This document shows, in pieces, positions 48,564 through 58,325 of a stretch of DNA of 64,000 nt. Position 1 is the stretch's first letter, and the number at the start of each line of letters is the position of its first letter. The stretch comes from an uncultured bacterium (GTDB lineage Bacteria > Cyanobacteriota > Vampirovibrionia > Gastranaerophilales > Gastranaerophilaceae). The position numbers and the translations under genes are program-made. The notes beneath the pieces were generated by a model. The model ran no database searches and was not told the origin of the DNA. It was given only the letters and a program-made list of their open reading frames with translations. The DNA is taken from positions 50,805 to 114,804 of the forward strand of contig CASDVM010000003.1 of assembly GCA_949284415.1 (NCBI GenBank). Reading direction: 5' to 3'.

Positions 48564-48938
48564 ATGAAATTTGCACACGTAATGATTAGAGTAAAAAACA
48601 TTGATGAATCTATGAAATTTTACACAGAACTGCTCAATCTCACAAGAAACGGCGAAATTCAGCTTGATGACAGCACGCTTTATTATCTTGGCGATGAAGA
48701 CGGTCATTCACAAATTGAGCTTACCTACAACAAAGAAACTCCTAAAGACGGCTATAAAAACGGCAACGCCTTCGGGCATATTGCATTCAAAACAAGATCA
48801 ATTAAAGAATTTACGGAAAGAATGGAAAAATTCGGATACAAATATCTTTATGAACCGTATTTTCTGAAAGAAGTCAATCAGTATATTGCCTTTTTAAAAG
48901 ATCCTGACGGCAACGAAATAGAAATCATGGGAGCGTAA
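48564..48938 (+). CDS. gloA: Lactoylglutathione lyase-like (glyoxalase I) protein
   Basis: A 124-residue VOC-fold protein: 'FAHVMIRVKNIDESMKFYTELLNL' with metal His4, 'HSQIELTYN' with Glu, 'AFGHIAFKTRSI' with His, and 'FLKDPDGNEIEIMGA' with the final Glu. All four metal ligands of glyoxalase I are in place. Detoxifies methylglyoxal as its thiol adduct. Very good ribosome site AGGAGG. Confidence 0.85.
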   Translation: MKFAHVMIRVKNIDESMKFYTELLNLTRNGEIQLDDSTLYYLGDEDGHSQIELTYNKETPKDGYKNGNAFGHIAFKTRSIKEFTERMEKFGYKYLYEPYFLKEVNQYIAFLKDPDGNEIEIMGA

Positions 48939-48947
48939 CCGGACGTT

Positions 48948-48981
48948 AATAAAAAAGAGCTTAAATAAGCTCTTTTTTATT
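48948..48981. terminator. Bidirectional terminator
   Basis: 16-bp complementary arms (AATAAAAAAGAGCTTA at 48948-48963) meeting at a 2-nt centre; serves both the glyoxalase gene and the convergent epimerase gene. Confidence 0.88.
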
Positions 48982-48990
48982 GATTAATTT

Positions 48991-49920
48991 TTATATAACC
49001 GTTTTAAAATATTCAATAGTTTTAATCAATCCGTCTTTAACATGAACAGCAGGAGCATAATTTAATTTTTCTTTTGCAAGAGTTAAATCAGGACGGCGCT
49101 GGGTTGGATCGTCAGAAGGTAAAGGTTTAAATACTATTTTTGATTTTGAATCTGAAAGTTCTATAATCATTTTTGCGAGTTCCAAAATTGTATACTCGCC
49201 GTCATTGCCGACATTAACAGGTCCCATAAAATCTTCGGTATTCATTAACGTAATCATTCCGCGCACCAGATCATCAACATAACAGAAAGATCTGGTTTGA
49301 GAACCGTCCCCGTAAATTGTAATATCCTCATTTTTTAAAGCCTGAATTATGAAGTTTGATACAACCCGTCCGTCATTTTGTGCCATTCTAGGGCCGTAAG
49401 TATTAAATATTCTAATAATTCTTATATCAACATTATGCTGTCTGTGATAATCCATCATCAGAGCTTCTGCTACACGTTTACCCTCATCATAACAACTTCT
49501 TAAGCCTATAGGATTTACATTTCCCCAGTAATCTTCTCTTTGCGGATGAACTATAGGATCACCGTAAACTTCACTTGTTGATGCCTGTAAAATCCTTGCA
49601 TTAGTCTCATCTGCAAGATCAAGCATATTTGTTACACCAAGAACATTTGTTTTGATAGTTTTTATAGCATTATGCTGATAATGCACCGGGCTTGCAGGAC
49701 AGGCAAGGTTATAAATCTGATCAACTTCTAAAATTATAGGTTCAATTACATCATGCCTTATAAGTTCAAATTCTTTGTTATCTAAAAGATGTTCAATATT
49801 TTTTCTAGAACCGGTAAAAAAATTATCAAGACAAATTATATGATTTCCCTGCTCTAAAAGTTTGTCGCATAAATGCGAACCTATAAAACCTGCTCCGCCT
49901 GTTACCAAAATATTTTTCAT
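48991..49920 (-). CDS. UDP-glucuronate decarboxylase-like NAD-dependent epimerase
   Basis: A 309-residue extended SDR. '[20 protein letters not shown]' binds NAD (residues 3-22); '[14 protein letters not shown]'; the catalytic '[13 protein letters not shown]' (Y-x3-K, ~143-147); '[21 protein letters not shown]'; '[17 protein letters not shown]'. The GPRM and DEGKR forms are typical of UXS, which makes UDP-xylose from UDP-glucuronate. Ribosome site AGAGGG; TATAAT ~27 nt upstream of the start. Confidence 0.9.
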   Translation of the reverse strand: MKNILVTGGAGFIGSHLCDKLLEQGNHIICLDNFFTGSRKNIEHLLDNKEFELIRHDVIEPIILEVDQIYNLACPASPVHYQHNAIKTIKTNVLGVTNMLDLADETNARILQASTSEVYGDPIVHPQREDYWGNVNPIGLRSCYDEGKRVAEALMMDYHRQHNVDIRIIRIFNTYGPRMAQNDGRVVSNFIIQALKNEDITIYGDGSQTRSFCYVDDLVRGMITLMNTEDFMGPVNVGNDGEYTILELAKMIIELSDSKSKIVFKPLPSDDPTQRRPDLTLAKEKLNYAPAVHVKDGLIKTIEYFKTVI

Positions 49921-49980
49921 ATCAGCCCTCTTATTTGTGCGCCCCCATTATAGCACAAAAACTTTTTAATTTTTACTTAA

Positions 49981-51843
49981 TTAAGGAGCTGATATTATCA
50001 TTTCACAGTTTTTACAATCAAATAACAGAGGATATTTCTGCCCCCTCTCATCAATAAGATATAGTTTTTGAGGGGATTGGCACATGTTAAATGCGTATTT
50101 CAAACAGTGTTTGGTTCTCATCAATTCAGTGCAATTTCCGTAAACGGATGAACGGCACAGAGCGGTAGAGTGATTACTTTCAAAAGACATTTCACAAACC
50201 TCGCATCCGCAGCTTTCGTAAAAAGTTTTTGCTTCCTTATTATGAATATTAGCCCTGTAGTCAAGCTTTTTTAAAAAATATTCAGCATATTTAAGAGGTT
50301 TTTGAATTTCACGTTTGTAATTTTTTAACCGTTCCGACATTAACAAATCAAGGATATTCCTTCGAAGTTCATTAATCTTTGAAACGGGCATAAAAGGCAC
50401 ATCATCTTCAATTTCAATATTTTCAGCATAAAAATCGCTTTCCCCTGTTTTTTTAAGCTGATTTACAAAATTTTCTTTCATTTTGTCAGGATTTTTAGGC
50501 GATTCACCTGCCTGTAACTGAATAGTTACAGAGTTTTCATCCTCGTCTATGGCTTTCAAAGTCCCGTCAGTGTAGATAAATTTAACCCCTATACGGCGTT
50601 TTGTTTTGGAATTTTCAAGCTGTTTTTCAAATTTGCTGTCAAAATTTCTGAAAACATCAAGCCCGACCGCAATCCCATCCATTTTATTCGGATAAATTTT
50701 ATTTTCCACAACTTTATTTACAAGACAACCATAACCGTTAAAATACAATCCGTCCTGAGAATTTATTCTGATACAAGCTTGACCTCCTGCCTTCTTGCCT
50801 TCCTGTCTTCCGATTTCAAAATAATCCCTGCCGACATACGTAATTTTACCCAGCTTCTCACCTAAAGACTTCGGACTGTCAAAATTGTATATACACTCTA
50901 CCTCCCTTGAAAAAGGAAGAGGAACCGCATCAGCGGTGGAGGGATTTTTACGACCGTCTAAAAAATAATCCGTAAACCCTCTGTTAAAACTTTTCTTCAC
51001 GTCAGGTTCAAAATCCGAAAATATCTTGCCTGATGAGGTTTTTTGAGCAATTTTGTCAATCTCGCGCCTGTAATAGGCTACAACATTTTTTACATAATTT
51101 TCATCTTTAAGCCGTCCCTCTATTTTGAAAGATTTAACACCTGCATCAATCAACTCTTTCAAATGTTTTGATGCATTAAAATCCTTCATACTCAAAAGAT
51201 ATTTATCTTTAGCAATTATGTTTCCTTTATCGTCAACAAGTGAATATTTTTTACGGCAAGCCTGCGCGCATTCACCTCTGTTTGCGGAACGTCCTCCGAT
51301 ATAATAGCTCAAATAGCACTGTCCGCTATAACAAACACATAGTGCACCGTGTACAAATGTTTCAATCTCTGATTGTGAAAATTCGCAAATTGTTTTAATC
51401 TGTTCTAATGAAAGCTCTCTTGCCAAAATTACCCGTGAAACTCCTATTTCATTAAAAAATTTAACCTTTTCAAGAGTTCTGTTGTCGCACTGGGTGCTTG
51501 CATGAATAACAATAGGCGGGAGTTTGCCGTCTATTGCAAGCTTAAAAATCCCCGTATCCTGAACAATTATGGCGTCAACTCCGATATCGTAAAGTTTTTG
51601 AATTAATTCCCGCGCCGCAAGAAGTTCATTATCCGTTAAAATAGTGTTTACGGTTACATGAACTTTTACATAAAACCTGTGTGCATAATCAACAATTTCT
51701 TTGATATCTTCAAGAGAATTCGGGACTTTTTTGCGTGCGCCAAAGTTTGATGCTCCGATATAAAGTGCATCACATCCTGAATTTATGGCTGCAATCGCTG
51801 TCTTTTTATCCTTTGCAGGCGCTAAAAGTTCTACTTTTTTCAT
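49981..51843 (-). CDS. Peptidase U32 family protein (RlhA/YegQ-type)
   Basis: A 620-residue protein. The N-terminal U32 barrel starts 'KVELLAPAKDKKTAIAAINSGCDALYIGASNFGAR'. The iron-sulfur motif 'ALCVCYSGQCYLSYYIGGRSANRGECAQACRKKY' supplies the clustered cysteines. A Cys-rich C-terminus ('CGCEVCEM', 'CKNCEMII') follows. Relatives hydroxylate tRNA/rRNA (TrhP, RlhA) using prephenate; whether this is one of them is unclear. Starts at 51843: TATAAT lies 7 nt upstream and no ribosome site is seen. A 35-nt repeat is embedded in frame at residues ~345-356. Confidence 0.88.
   Translation of the reverse strand: MKKVELLAPAKDKKTAIAAINSGCDALYIGASNFGARKKVPNSLEDIKEIVDYAHRFYVKVHVTVNTILTDNELLAARELIQKLYDIGVDAIIVQDTGIFKLAIDGKLPPIVIHASTQCDNRTLEKVKFFNEIGVSRVILARELSLEQIKTICEFSQSEIETFVHGALCVCYSGQCYLSYYIGGRSANRGECAQACRKKYSLVDDKGNIIAKDKYLLSMKDFNASKHLKELIDAGVKSFKIEGRLKDENYVKNVVAYYRREIDKIAQKTSSGKIFSDFEPDVKKSFNRGFTDYFLDGRKNPSTADAVPLPFSREVECIYNFDSPKSLGEKLGKITYVGRDYFEIGRQEGKKAGGQACIRINSQDGLYFNGYGCLVNKVVENKIYPNKMDGIAVGLDVFRNFDSKFEKQLENSKTKRRIGVKFIYTDGTLKAIDEDENSVTIQLQAGESPKNPDKMKENFVNQLKKTGESDFYAENIEIEDDVPFMPVSKINELRRNILDLLMSERLKNYKREIQKPLKYAEYFLKKLDYRANIHNKEAKTFYESCGCEVCEMSFESNHSTALCRSSVYGNCTELMRTKHCLKYAFNMCQSPQKLYLIDERGQKYPLLFDCKNCEMIISAP
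50776..50810 (-). repeat. 35-nt dispersed repeat, copy in U32 gene
   Basis: 32/35 identical to the alaS copy but read in another frame (first base is codon position 2), encoding 'GRQEGKKAGGQA'. The codons lie in a region between structured parts ('YFEI' and 'INSQDGLYF'). Confidence 0.8.
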
Positions 51844-51916
51844 TGAAATTATTATAAAACAAAATTTTTTCTTGTAGTATAATAAAAATGCAGAAAAATT
51901 TATCAGAAAGAAAAAA

Positions 51917-52210
51917 ATGATTTCTCCCATAGCATTCAAAGCAAATACCCCGAATACTTACAATGTAAAAAAAGATTCCAGTTCTATGGAAGGTCTGAAA
52001 TCTAAACCTGCAGTAAAAATCAATCCCGTAAATGCCGGTTTAAAAACGACCGCTGCATGGTTTGGATTCGGCGTTGTGTTGGACAGAGCAGTAAGTTTTG
52101 CTGGGAAATTTTTAAAAACCAAACCGCTTGCTACATCCTTTATTGCAAACGGAGTTATAGCAGCAGGTGCAGGAACATATACTTATATTACAGCTAAGTC
52201 AAAAAAATAA
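51917..52210 (+). CDS. Small hypothetical protein with hydrophobic helices
   Basis: A 97-residue protein beginning 'MISPIAFKANTPNTYNVKK', an N-terminal tag like that of other lineage-specific proteins in this genome, with two hydrophobic segments (~residues 43-62 and 74-91) and a Lys-rich end. Probably an inner-membrane protein. Divergent from the U32 gene; TATAAT ~35 nt upstream of the ATG. Confidence 0.6.
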   Translation: MISPIAFKANTPNTYNVKKDSSSMEGLKSKPAVKINPVNAGLKTTAAWFGFGVVLDRAVSFAGKFLKTKPLATSFIANGVIAAGAGTYTYITAKSKK

Positions 52211-52212
52211 TA

Positions 52213-52245
52213 ATAAAGCCTCTGATTTTTACAGAGGCTTTAATA
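52213..52245. terminator. Bidirectional terminator
   Basis: AAAGCCTCTG paired with CAGAGGCTTT around a 7-nt T-rich loop, A/T tails both sides; shared by the small + gene and the convergent alcohol dehydrogenase. Confidence 0.82.
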
Positions 52246-52267
52246 ATTTAATAATATTTTAAAATAT

Positions 52268-53476
52268 CTACAATGGTTTTACGGAATTTCTGTAAATGTT
52301 TTCAACAACATCTCTGCCGTTACCTGATGGAGCAATGTCAATCAAACCGCCGAGCGATGGAGTTGAATATACAAGATCGGTCAATTTTTCAACATCCGAC
52401 TCTGTGAAACCTTCATCCGTTAATTTTTCTTTTACATCAACGGAGAAAAGCCAATCCTGAACTTCTTTTGCAGCCTTATCAGCTTCTGACGGATTACCTG
52501 TCAAACCCGGAGCAATCGGAGCCAGAATTTCCGCAAGGACATTCGGTCTGTCTTTGTAAATCGTCTTGATAACGGCAGGCAACAGAATTGCAAGTCCAAG
52601 GCCATGTGCAAGTTCAGGTTTTACAGCACTCAACGGGTGTTCAAGAGCATGTGTGTAGTGCAACAAACCGTTATCAAAACTTACACCGCCCATCATTGCT
52701 GCATAAGCAAGATAATAACGGGCTTCTAAATCGTCAGGATTTGAAATAGCTTTGGGCAGATATTTTGCAACAAGCTCAATTACCTGTTTTGCAAGCGAAA
52801 TTGAATAAGGTGAAGCGACTTTTGATGTTGCAGCTTCAACTACGTGATTTACGGCATCAATAGAAACATATCTTGTCTGTTTTGGAGACAATTTTGTCAT
52901 CAACTGCGGATCATCAATTGCAAACACAGGATAAATACAATCGTAAGCAATTGCAGGTTTGAAGTTCTTTTCAAGATTTGTTACTACAGCAAACCTGTTT
53001 GTTTCGGTGCCTGTTCCGTGTGTCAAATTAATAGACACAATCGGAGCTGCCTTTTCAGGTGTAAATTCAAAATCATACAATTCTTCAGCAGTTTTTTCAG
53101 GGTATTCCAGAAGAATTGCAACTGATTTTCCGGCATCTGTCGGAGATCCGCCGCCAATTGCAATAACAGCTTTTGCACCAAAATCTTTTGCAAGTTTTGC
53201 CGCATCATTAACATGGTGTGTATTAGGGTTTGGCGTTACTTCCGCGTAATTTACGTAGCCTATTCCGTTATCTTTCAAGGCTTTTTCAACGTAATCCCAT
53301 GCTCCTGTTGCTTTATACGCATTTCGGCCTGACATTACGATAACTTTATCAATGCCTTTGTCTTTTAATATACGTGCGATATCGGCAATTTTTTTAATAG
53401 CTCCGACACCGAAATAAACAGTTGTTCTTGTACGGATTTCTACAATTTCGTTAATGTTAATATCTTTTTCCCACAT
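52268..53476 (-). CDS. Iron-containing alcohol dehydrogenase
   Basis: A 402-residue group III (Fe-dependent) dehydrogenase. 'RTTVYFGVGAIKKIADI' N-terminus, NAD loop 'VIAIGGGSPTDAGKSVAIL' (~residues 106-124), iron ligands in 'SIDAVNHVVEAA' (Asp, His) and 'LLHYTHALEHPLSAVKPELAHGLGLAILLP' (His, His). Likely reduces an aldehyde or ketone in fermentation; substrate unknown. Ribosome site AAAGGAG. Confidence 0.93.
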   Translation of the reverse strand: MWEKDININEIVEIRTRTTVYFGVGAIKKIADIARILKDKGIDKVIVMSGRNAYKATGAWDYVEKALKDNGIGYVNYAEVTPNPNTHHVNDAAKLAKDFGAKAVIAIGGGSPTDAGKSVAILLEYPEKTAEELYDFEFTPEKAAPIVSINLTHGTGTETNRFAVVTNLEKNFKPAIAYDCIYPVFAIDDPQLMTKLSPKQTRYVSIDAVNHVVEAATSKVASPYSISLAKQVIELVAKYLPKAISNPDDLEARYYLAYAAMMGGVSFDNGLLHYTHALEHPLSAVKPELAHGLGLAILLPAVIKTIYKDRPNVLAEILAPIAPGLTGNPSEADKAAKEVQDWLFSVDVKEKLTDEGFTESDVEKLTDLVYSTPSLGGLIDIAPSGNGRDVVENIYRNSVKPL

Positions 53477-53558
53477 GATATTTCTCCTTTCTTACCTAAA
53501 CACTGCTAATATTATCAGATAAAAAAGGTTTGTTTGCAAGAAACATTCAAAAACATAT

Positions 53559-55100
53559 TTATAAATTCAACGCAGTCAAACTGTCAAGTTTATCGTTAAT
53601 TTCAGTCATCAAATTGACATCATCTGTCTGTCTTGCGTAATTTTGAGCTTTTTCCAGAAGTCCGAGTGCCTTTGAGACATTGCTGTGTTCAACCATAATA
53701 TCTGCGGCTTTTGTGTAATTTTGAGCCGTTTTTAACGGCGATTCGGCATCAGCATAATGTTTTACGGCTTTTGAATAAGATTTTAAAGCTTTCTGAGAAT
53801 CGCCGAATTTCTCATAAGCATCACCCATGCTTGAAGAAACAAAGCCTTTTACTTTTGAATTGTCGGTTTGAGAAGCCAGATCATCAGCAATTGAATAATA
53901 TTCCATAGCTTCATCTTCGTACATGTCGGTGAATATATTACCCATTTTCGTCAATGAAGTTGACTGAGCAGCAAGGTTTTCTGCCTCACCAGCAAAAGAT
54001 ATGGAATTAAAATAATGGTCAAGTGCGGGTTCTATCTGGTTTACATCATCATAAATCTGTGCCATTGAGTAGTGTGCTTTTGTTTTTACATTGTTATCGG
54101 TTGTATTTTGCAAAGACTGATTGTAGCTTGTTAAGGCCTGTGCATAATAGTCATGGTCATCATAAATTCTGCCGACTTCATAATAAATCTTGGATTTAGT
54201 TTCGGTATCACCGACTTCATCTGCTCTTTTCAATGCTTTTTGGAATGTTTCTATTGCTTTTTCGGGCTGATTTGCATAAGCAAGTTTTTTAGACTGAATA
54301 AACAATGATTTTAGTTCTTTATCCTGCGGGATAAGAGAAACAACTTTCGCATCAGTTTCAATCTCGGACTGAACAGGCTCTGTTACAGTATCATGAACAG
54401 AAGTTTTATTTTCCGCTTTTTCTTCTTTTTGAACGCTTCCCTCAGGGAATTTTACCAGAAATTGAGGATTTATGTCATTTTCATTGTATTTAAAATCAAT
54501 CTGTTGTAAAAACAGAGCATCTACCCAGTTTTCAACGACCTTTGAATCTTTGTTGAGAGTTTCTGAAATATAGCCGTCAAGAATGGAGGAAGCATTTTTC
54601 AAATTAGATTTAATCAGTTTTGTGTTGGGGCTATCTTTTTTAACCTGAGATTCGATAAGCGACAGATAGCCGTTAACTTCTTCTTTCAAATCATCAGGAG
54701 TGCCGATTGCTGCAGCTGTATTTTTAAAATCTTTTAGAATTTGTGCAATATTAATAACAGTGCTTCTGCCTGAAAGGGTTTTAGAAGGGGTAATTGCCTG
54801 TGTTTGGGCATCAGTCTGCGGGACAGTGCGTAAATTTCTTGCCTGTGCCTGACTTTGAATCTGTGAACGCATCCGGCGCCAGTCAACCTGTTCGCCGTTA
54901 TTATTTACCTGTTGATATGCAGGAGTATAAGAGGGTTTTCTTTGTTCAACATATTGAAGCCCCCTGCTTCTTGAATTTTCATCCGTCCGTTCCTCGCGCT
55001 GAGCAGAAGAAGACGCATTCCGTTCTTCATCCTGCTTGCTTTTTACAAGACTTCTTCCGTCTTTATTCAAATATGGACGTTGAAATATACCGTTTAACAC
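53559..55100 (-). CDS. TPR-repeat protein with disordered N-terminus
   Basis: A 513-residue protein with a GTG start (AGAGGG ribosome site). Residues 1-~105 are charged and Gln/Ser-rich (disordered), ~115-225 is helical, and from ~265 to the end at least five TPR units occur ('AYANQPEKAIETFQKALKRADEVG', 'IYYEVGRIYDDHDYYAQALTSYNQSL', 'MAQIYDDVNQIEPALDHY', 'MGDAYEKFGDSQKALKSYSKAV'). No signal peptide, so a cytoplasmic interaction scaffold. Confidence 0.78.
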   Translation of the reverse strand: MLNGIFQRPYLNKDGRSLVKSKQDEERNASSSAQREERTDENSRSRGLQYVEQRKPSYTPAYQQVNNNGEQVDWRRMRSQIQSQAQARNLRTVPQTDAQTQAITPSKTLSGRSTVINIAQILKDFKNTAAAIGTPDDLKEEVNGYLSLIESQVKKDSPNTKLIKSNLKNASSILDGYISETLNKDSKVVENWVDALFLQQIDFKYNENDINPQFLVKFPEGSVQKEEKAENKTSVHDTVTEPVQSEIETDAKVVSLIPQDKELKSLFIQSKKLAYANQPEKAIETFQKALKRADEVGDTETKSKIYYEVGRIYDDHDYYAQALTSYNQSLQNTTDNNVKTKAHYSMAQIYDDVNQIEPALDHYFNSISFAGEAENLAAQSTSLTKMGNIFTDMYEDEAMEYYSIADDLASQTDNSKVKGFVSSSMGDAYEKFGDSQKALKSYSKAVKHYADAESPLKTAQNYTKAADIMVEHSNVSKALGLLEKAQNYARQTDDVNLMTEINDKLDSLTALNL

Positions 55101-55227
55101 AAATTCTACCCTCTGGTATTTTAACTATATACTAAAACCTGCTATCCTGCGTCATACTTTCGTATGAAATCTACACATTTTATTTAAGGTTTTTTACGAT
55201 AAAGTCAAAACATGATATTATATTTAT

Positions 55228-55974
55228 ATGGAAAAGATTTTTTTAAAGACATCGGATGGAATAAAGCTTGCGCTTAACCATTATAAAACAGGCAGCAAAG
55301 AAGTTTTAATTATTGTTCACGGCTGGTTTATGACAAAAGACAGCAAAGCTTTTTCAAATCTTGCGGAGGATTTTTCCAAATATTATGATGTAATAACTTT
55401 CGACTGCAGAGGACATGGCAAAAGCTCAGGATTTTACACATTCACAAGCAAAGAACCTGTTGATGTAAAAGCTGTCGTGGATTACGCGAAAAAACAATAT
55501 AAAAAAATATATCTTGCAGGTTTTTCGCTTGGCGGCGCTCTAGTCTTAATTCACAGCGCGCTGTATAACGATATCGATAAAATTATTGCAGTTTCTGCGC
55601 CTGCCGACTTCGGCAAGATAGAAAATCAGATTTGGAAAAAAGAAGCCTGGCTTCCGACATTGCAAAAATGTGAACTAAAGCGCTGGTGTTCCGTACGCCC
55701 GTCTTTGCTTTCGCTTGTTATTCATTCAAAAATCAAACCAATTGATATTATAAAATATATAAAAGCACCTGCTCTTTTTATTGCAGGGAAGAAAGATCCT
55801 ACAGTACACCCTTGGCATACAGAAAAACTTTATAAAGAAGCGGTTTGCGAAAAGCGCTTTGAACTATTAGACGGTATACATGCAGAAGACTTATACCTTG
55901 AGAGCCCTGAGTATTTTGTAAAAATTTGTCTGGATTGGCTGCAAAAAGTTCCGATTACAGAAAATTTACAGTAA
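55228..55974 (+). CDS. Alpha/beta hydrolase
   Basis: A 248-residue alpha/beta hydrolase: oxyanion 'IIVHGWFMTKDSKAF' (~29-43), 'ITFDCRGHGKSSG', nucleophile elbow 'LAGFSLGGALVL' (G-F-S-L-G, ~97-101), acid in 'FIAGKKDPTVHPWH' and His in 'DGIHAEDLY'. Serine hydrolase/esterase; substrate unknown. TATTAT ends 6 nt before the ATG, no ribosome site. Confidence 0.87.
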   Translation: MEKIFLKTSDGIKLALNHYKTGSKEVLIIVHGWFMTKDSKAFSNLAEDFSKYYDVITFDCRGHGKSSGFYTFTSKEPVDVKAVVDYAKKQYKKIYLAGFSLGGALVLIHSALYNDIDKIIAVSAPADFGKIENQIWKKEAWLPTLQKCELKRWCSVRPSLLSLVIHSKIKPIDIIKYIKAPALFIAGKKDPTVHPWHTEKLYKEAVCEKRFELLDGIHAEDLYLESPEYFVKICLDWLQKVPITENLQ

Positions 55975-56004
55975 AAAAGTCCGCCATCTTTGACGGACTT
56001 TTTT
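55973..56004. terminator. Bidirectional terminator
   Basis: AAAAAAGTCCG paired with CGGACTTTTTT; lies at the stop of the hydrolase and 19 nt after the convergent pgk. Confidence 0.9.
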
Positions 56005-56022
56005 ATTATTTATTATTAAATT

Positions 56023-57225
56023 TTACTTATCATCAAGTGCTGCAACACCCGGTAATACTTTTCCTTCAATAAATTCAAGAGAAGCACCACCGCCTGTTGA
56101 AACGTGTGTAAAGTCTTCTGCTTTAAAATATTTTTTAGCGGCTGATACAGAATCACCGCCGCCGATTACAGAAACAGCACCGTTTTTAGTTGCATCAACA
56201 ATTGCCTGCAATACAGCTTTTGTACCTTCCGCAAATTTCGGGTTTTCAAAAGCTCCTACAGGACCGTTCATCAAAATTGTCTTAGAATTTTTGATTACTT
56301 CCGCAAATGCTTTTCGGCTTTCGGGGCCTGCATCTACTCCTTCAAAACCGTCAGGAATTTCATTGATAGGAACAACTTTGTTTGTACCGTTGCCTGAAAA
56401 ATCGTCTGCAGCAAGTACATCTGTTGCCATAACAATTTTAACGCCTTTATCAGCAGCTTTTTTCTCAATAGCTTTTGCAACCTCAATCTGGTCATCTTCG
56501 CAGATTGAATTGCCGATTTTACCGCCGTTAGCTTTTACGAATGTATAAGCCATACCTCCGCCGATAATCAGATTATCAACTTTATCGATTAAATTTTCAA
56601 GAACACCGATTTTAGAAGAAACTTTTGCACCGCCAACAACTGCCGTAAACGGTCTTGTCGGATTGTCAAGAGCCTGAGACAAGCATCTGATTTCTTTTTC
56701 CATTAAAAGACCCGCAACCGCCGGTTTCAAAATATGAGCAACTTTAGCGGTAGATGTATGTTTTCTGTGAGCTGCACCAAATGCATCATTTACATAGAAA
56801 TCACCAAGTTTTGCAAGTTCTCCGGCAAAAGTCATGTCATCATCTTTAGCTTCTTCTGCTTTATAGAAACGGATATTTTCCAATAAAGCAACCTGACCGT
56901 CTTTCAAATTTGCCAATTCTTTATCGGCACCTTCGCCTACAGGTGATTTAACAAATAAAACATCTTCACCCAAAACTTTTGACATATATTTTGCAACAGG
57001 TTCAAGAGTAAATTCTGTTTTCCATTCACCTTTCGGTCTGCCAAGGTGAGCCATAAGAATAATTTTAGCTCCTTTTTCTTTCAATGCTTTAATTGTCGGA
57101 ACAATAGCCTGAATTCTTGTGTCATCTGTTACGTTGTGATTTTCGTCTAAAGGTACGTTAACGTCAACTCTTACAAGAGCGCGTTTACCTTTTACATCGC
57201 CTAAATCGTTAATTGATTTTTTCAT
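56023..57225 (-). CDS. pgk: Phosphoglycerate kinase
   Basis: A 400-residue glycolytic kinase: 'GKRALVRVDVNVPLDENHNVTDDTRI', 'MAHLGRPKG', 'LLENIRFY', 'NDAFGAAHRKHTS', 'VVGGAKVSSKIGVL', 'MNGPVGAFENP' and 'GGGDSVSAAKK'. Transfers phosphate from 1,3-bisphosphoglycerate to ADP. Starts at 57225 (AGGAGAG); a GTG 21 nt upstream lies before the ribosome site. Confidence 0.97.
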   Translation of the reverse strand: MKKSINDLGDVKGKRALVRVDVNVPLDENHNVTDDTRIQAIVPTIKALKEKGAKIILMAHLGRPKGEWKTEFTLEPVAKYMSKVLGEDVLFVKSPVGEGADKELANLKDGQVALLENIRFYKAEEAKDDDMTFAGELAKLGDFYVNDAFGAAHRKHTSTAKVAHILKPAVAGLLMEKEIRCLSQALDNPTRPFTAVVGGAKVSSKIGVLENLIDKVDNLIIGGGMAYTFVKANGGKIGNSICEDDQIEVAKAIEKKAADKGVKIVMATDVLAADDFSGNGTNKVVPINEIPDGFEGVDAGPESRKAFAEVIKNSKTILMNGPVGAFENPKFAEGTKAVLQAIVDATKNGAVSVIGGGDSVSAAKKYFKAEDFTHVSTGGGASLEFIEGKVLPGVAALDDK

Positions 57226-57367
57226 ATTTTCTCTCCTTTTTTTCACTTCCGAAAACGGAATATCTTATACCCAAATAATACAAAAAACATGAAATTAATC
57301 CAAGTAACCAATTAAAAATTTTATTAATTATTATATTCTGATAATTGAAAAGAAAGGATTTACGGAT

Positions 57368-57835
57368 ATGAAGAAAAAAATATTAGCAACATTTATTGTA
57401 ATAGGAGCTTTTGTTTGCGGATATTCAATTAACAGTATTGCAGTTTCAAACACCACACCTGAATATAAAATTGCTGTAGTTGATATTCAGCAAATTGTAG
57501 CGAATTCCAAAGAAATAACAGCCTTAAAACTTGATCAGCAAAAACAAATGCAAAATATGCAGTCAACTATAGATAAAGCAAAAGCTGAAATCTCAAAAGA
57601 AAAAGATCCCGCGAAAATTGCTCAATTGGAAGATAAATACAGAAATGAAATAAACAAACAGAAACTTGCGCTTGATGAATCTTACAATGAAAAATTAAAA
57701 GCGATAGACAGCAAAATTAAAACAGCCGTTGTAGAAAAAGCACGTTCTATGCATTACAATCTGGTTTTGCCGAAAAATACAGTACTTTTCGGCGGAGATG
57801 ACATCACAGATCAGGTCGCAGGTATAATTAAATAA
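57368..57835 (+). CDS. OmpH/Skp-family periplasmic chaperone
   Basis: A 155-residue protein: signal peptide (residues 1-~27), then 'YKIAVVDIQQIVANSKEITALKLDQQKQMQNMQSTIDKAKAEI', a long helical hairpin, and the C-terminal strand 'YNLVLPKNTVLFGGDDITDQV'. Matches OmpH/Skp, which chaperones outer-membrane proteins. Implies a diderm envelope. Own promoter region, ribosome site AAAGGA. Confidence 0.85.
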   Translation: MKKKILATFIVIGAFVCGYSINSIAVSNTTPEYKIAVVDIQQIVANSKEITALKLDQQKQMQNMQSTIDKAKAEISKEKDPAKIAQLEDKYRNEINKQKLALDESYNEKLKAIDSKIKTAVVEKARSMHYNLVLPKNTVLFGGDDITDQVAGIIK

Positions 57836-57843
57836 CCAATAAA

Positions 57844-58254
57844 TTATTTCATAAAAATATTAATCATAATCGGGCTTGAACCTTTATCATGGATATCACG
57901 CCAAACTTGATTACTTATCTGTTTTTGCTGAATATCCTTATTGTACTGTTCCGTAACGAAAAGCTGACGCTTGCGTAATTCGTCATAACAGCTGTTGTTC
58001 AAGCCTCCCTGTATTGAATCACACTCGGCAAGACTCTTTTCAAATTCCATACGTCTCTCTGCCCAGTAATTATATATCGCCTGAGTGGATTTTGTCCCCT
58101 CAGGCCAGAACCATTGAATTTCCTTATATTCGGCATCTTCCAAACCTTTAGGGCAAAAGTCTTTCCATTGTGGACGAATACCTTCTGCATCAGCACATTG
58201 CAAAAAGCATAAAAATACAGGCAGCAATATAAGTTTTCTTAATCCGGCATTCAT
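57844..58254 (-). CDS. Exported hypothetical protein
   Basis: A 136-residue protein with a signal peptide (~residues 1-23). The mature part is Trp/Cys-rich ('WKDFCPKGLEDAEYKEIQWFWPEGTKSTQAIYNYWAERRMEFEKSLAECD'), with three to four cysteines that could form disulfides. Not recognised; it resembles LprI-type helical periplasmic proteins only in its spaced cysteines. TATAAT ends 8 nt upstream of the ATG. Confidence 0.62.
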   Translation of the reverse strand: MNAGLRKLILLPVFLCFLQCADAEGIRPQWKDFCPKGLEDAEYKEIQWFWPEGTKSTQAIYNYWAERRMEFEKSLAECDSIQGGLNNSCYDELRKRQLFVTEQYNKDIQQKQISNQVWRDIHDKGSSPIMINIFMK

Positions 58255-58325
58255 AATTATTTATTATAAATTACACAATGTATTTTTTCAATCCTGATAT
58301 AAGAATATATGTTATAATAAAAATT

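Noticed and set aside
57844..58254. Assignment as a second LprI/DUF1311 protein
   Set aside because: Cysteine spacing and the Trp-rich start do not match the LprI pattern seen at 11541-12065, so it was left as hypothetical.
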